Shown here: positions 6,180 to 7,752 of the stretch, piece after piece | How the letters are laid out: each line of letters opens with the position of its first letter | How positions within the stretch are numbered: position 1 is the stretch's first letter | Assembly (NCBI GenBank): GCA_016875255.1 | Contig: VGRU01000176.1 | Location: forward strand, 1 to 7,752 | Origin: Deltaproteobacteria bacterium | GTDB taxonomy: Bacteria; Desulfobacterota; BSN033; UBA1163 | DNA length: 7,752 bases | Direction: 5' to 3' | Notes under the pieces: generated by a model | Seen by the model: the letters and a program-made list of their open reading frames with translations, nothing else | What the model was told of the DNA's origin: nothing | Databases searched by the model: none | Program-made: the position numbers and the translations under genes

Positions 6180-7752
6180 ATGGCTAAAACAATAGGAATC
6201 GATTTAGGGACAACCAACTCGGTTGTCGCCATCATGGAAGGAGGGGATCCGGTCGTCATCGCCAATCCCGAAGGAGGCCGGACAACGCCCTCCGTGGTTG
6301 CCTTTACCGATAAAGGCGAGAGGGTGGTCGGCCAGATTGCCAAGCGTCAGGCCATTACCAATTCCGAAAATACTATCTTCTCCATCAAGCGACTGATGGG
6401 AAGGAAGTATAGCGATGCAGAAGTTCAAAAGGATGTCAAAATCCTTCCCTATAAGATCGTTGAAAACAAGAACAACGATGCCTGGGTCAGGGCGAGGGAT
6501 AAGGAATATAGCCCGCCCGAGATCTCTGCCTTCATCCTTCAGAAGATGAAGGAGACAGCAGAAGCCTATCTCGGTGAGAAGGTGACCGATGCCGTGATCA
6601 CGGTCCCGGCTTACTTTAACGACAGCCAGCGCCAGGCGACCAAGGACGCCGGAAGGATCGCAGGACTCAATGTCGTCCGGATCATCAATGAGCCCACCGC
6701 TGCCTCTCTGGCTTACGGTCTCGACAAGAAAAAAGATGAGAAGGTCGCTGTCTTTGACCTGGGCGGCGGAACTTTTGATATCTCCATCCTTGAGCTGGGT
6801 GACGGCGTCTTTGAAGTCAAATCGACCAACGGGAATACCCATCTCGGCGGAGATGATTTTGACCAGCGCCTCATCGACTACCTGGCCGATGAGTTTAAGA
6901 AAGATCAGGGAATCGATCTCAGAAAGGATCGGATGGCTCTCCAGAGATTGAAAGAGGCCGGGGAAAAGGCAAAGATTGAGCTCTCCAATATGATGGAGAC
7001 GGATATTAACCTCCCCTTCATCACGGCAGACGCTTCCGGACCGAAGCATCTCAATATGAAGTTGACCCGGGCCAAACTGGAAAAACTGACGGAGGATCTC
7101 ATCGACAGCGTGGAAGGTCCTTGCCGGCAGGCTCTTGCCGATTCCGGACTTTCACAAAGAGACATCGACGAAGTAATCCTCGTTGGCGGGATGACCCGAA
7201 TGCCAAAGGTCCAGGATAAGGTCAGGCAGATCTTCGGAAAAGAACCCAATAAGAGCGTCAACCCGGATGAGGCGGTTGCCATCGGGGCCGCCATTCAGGC
7301 CGGAGTCCTGCAGGGTGAGGTGAAGGATGTGCTTTTGCTCGATGTCACCCCGCTTTCCCTCGGGATCGAAACGCTCGGTGGCGTCGCCACCAAACTGATT
7401 GAGCGAAACACCACCATCCCGACCAAAAAGAGCCAGATCTTCTCAACGGCATCCGACAATCAACCCGCGGTGACGATCCACGTGCTCCAGGGTGAAAGGG
7501 AGATGGCCGCTGATAATAAAACCCTTGGCCAGTTTGAACTCGTGGGCATTCCTCTTGCTCCGAGGGGCCTCCCTCAGATTGAGGTGACCTTCGACATCGA
7601 TGCCAATGGGATTGTTCATGTCTCGGCAAAAGACCTTGGAACAGGAAAAGAGCAGTCCATCAAGATCACCGCTTCAAGCGGCCTCCACGAGGATGAGATC
7701 AAAAAGATGGTCAGGGATGCAGAAGCCCATGCGGCAGACGATAAGAAGAGAA
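6180..7752 (+). CDS. dnaK: Chaperone protein DnaK (Hsp70), 3' partial
   Basis: ATP-driven Hsp70 chaperone of the cytoplasm that binds exposed hydrophobic segments, working with GrpE and a DnaJ expected outside the window. The frame is open from 6180 to the right edge, 524 codons of an expected 630-640, with no stop or frameshift. The ATPase domain shows [10 protein letters not shown] at 5-14, Lys70, [18 protein letters not shown], Glu171 in [14 protein letters not shown] starting at Asp193 with Thr198, and [10 protein letters not shown]. The interdomain linker DVLLLD lies near 383-388. The substrate-binding beta domain follows, with [13 protein letters not shown] and [11 protein letters not shown], and then the first part of the helical lid ([18 protein letters not shown]). 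Missing from view are the rest of the lid and the C-terminal tail. A long open frame on the opposite strand is a shadow of this gene. Confidence 0.97.
   Translation, partial: MAKTIGIDLGTTNSVVAIMEGGDPVVIANPEGGRTTPSVVAFTDKGERVVGQIAKRQAITNSENTIFSIKRLMGRKYSDAEVQKDVKILPYKIVENKNNDAWVRARDKEYSPPEISAFILQKMKETAEAYLGEKVTDAVITVPAYFNDSQRQATKDAGRIAGLNVVRIINEPTAASLAYGLDKKKDEKVAVFDLGGGTFDISILELGDGVFEVKSTNGNTHLGGDDFDQRLIDYLADEFKKDQGIDLRKDRMALQRLKEAGEKAKIELSNMMETDINLPFITADASGPKHLNMKLTRAKLEKLTEDLIDSVEGPCRQALADSGLSQRDIDEVILVGGMTRMPKVQDKVRQIFGKEPNKSVNPDEAVAIGAAIQAGVLQGEVKDVLLLDVTPLSLGIETLGGVATKLIERNTTIPTKKSQIFSTASDNQPAVTIHVLQGEREMAADNKTLGQFELVGIPLAPRGLPQIEVTFDIDANGIVHVSAKDLGTGKEQSIKITASSGLHEDEIKKMVRDAEAHAADDKKR

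Noticed and set aside
6204..7049. 281-codon open frame on the - strand opposite dnaK
   Set aside because: It lies wholly inside a firmly identified dnaK, and long antisense frames opposite dnaK are a known by-product of its codon use. No family resemblance or separate ribosome-binding evidence was seen.

Overview
The window looks like chromosomal core sequence from a Gram-negative bacterium, most plausibly an uncultured deltaproteobacterium (Desulfobacterota or a near relative). The evidence is a heptose (LPS inner-core) gene, a dnaK operon led by the repressor gene hrcA, and two intergenic regions filled with palindromic, repeat-like DNA. The taxonomic placement is inference; no rRNA or clade-specific marker is present. 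All genes read on the + strand, and no reading frame is broken.

Layout. (1) 1-425: 3' part of rfaE2 (heptose-1-phosphate adenylyltransferase), cut by the left edge. (2) 409-2760: complete lon protease gene, overlapping rfaE2 by 17 bases and so probably translated in coupling with it. (3) 2761-3046: AT-rich intergenic DNA with a 14-base tandem repeat and an imperfect inverted repeat. (4) 3047-4054: thiL (thiamine-monophosphate kinase), with a TTG start chosen by a good Shine-Dalgarno site. (5) 4055-4475: 421 bases without a gene, holding two separate nested-palindrome elements, a candidate sigma70-type promoter between them, and a short perfect inverted repeat just before hrcA. (6) 4476-7752: hrcA-grpE-dnaK, a heat-shock operon; dnaK runs off the right edge after 524 codons.

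How the genes fit. Lon degrades damaged proteins, while DnaK with its nucleotide-exchange factor GrpE refolds them. HrcA normally represses this chaperone operon by binding a CIRCE operator. The window therefore groups two arms of protein quality control, with a thiamine-cofactor kinase between them and an LPS gene upstream. I found no CIRCE sequence anywhere near hrcA, so the operator is an open question. I see no new multi-gene system. The least ordinary content is the palindromic DNA in the two gaps, which may be dispersed repeats (REP- or MITE-like).
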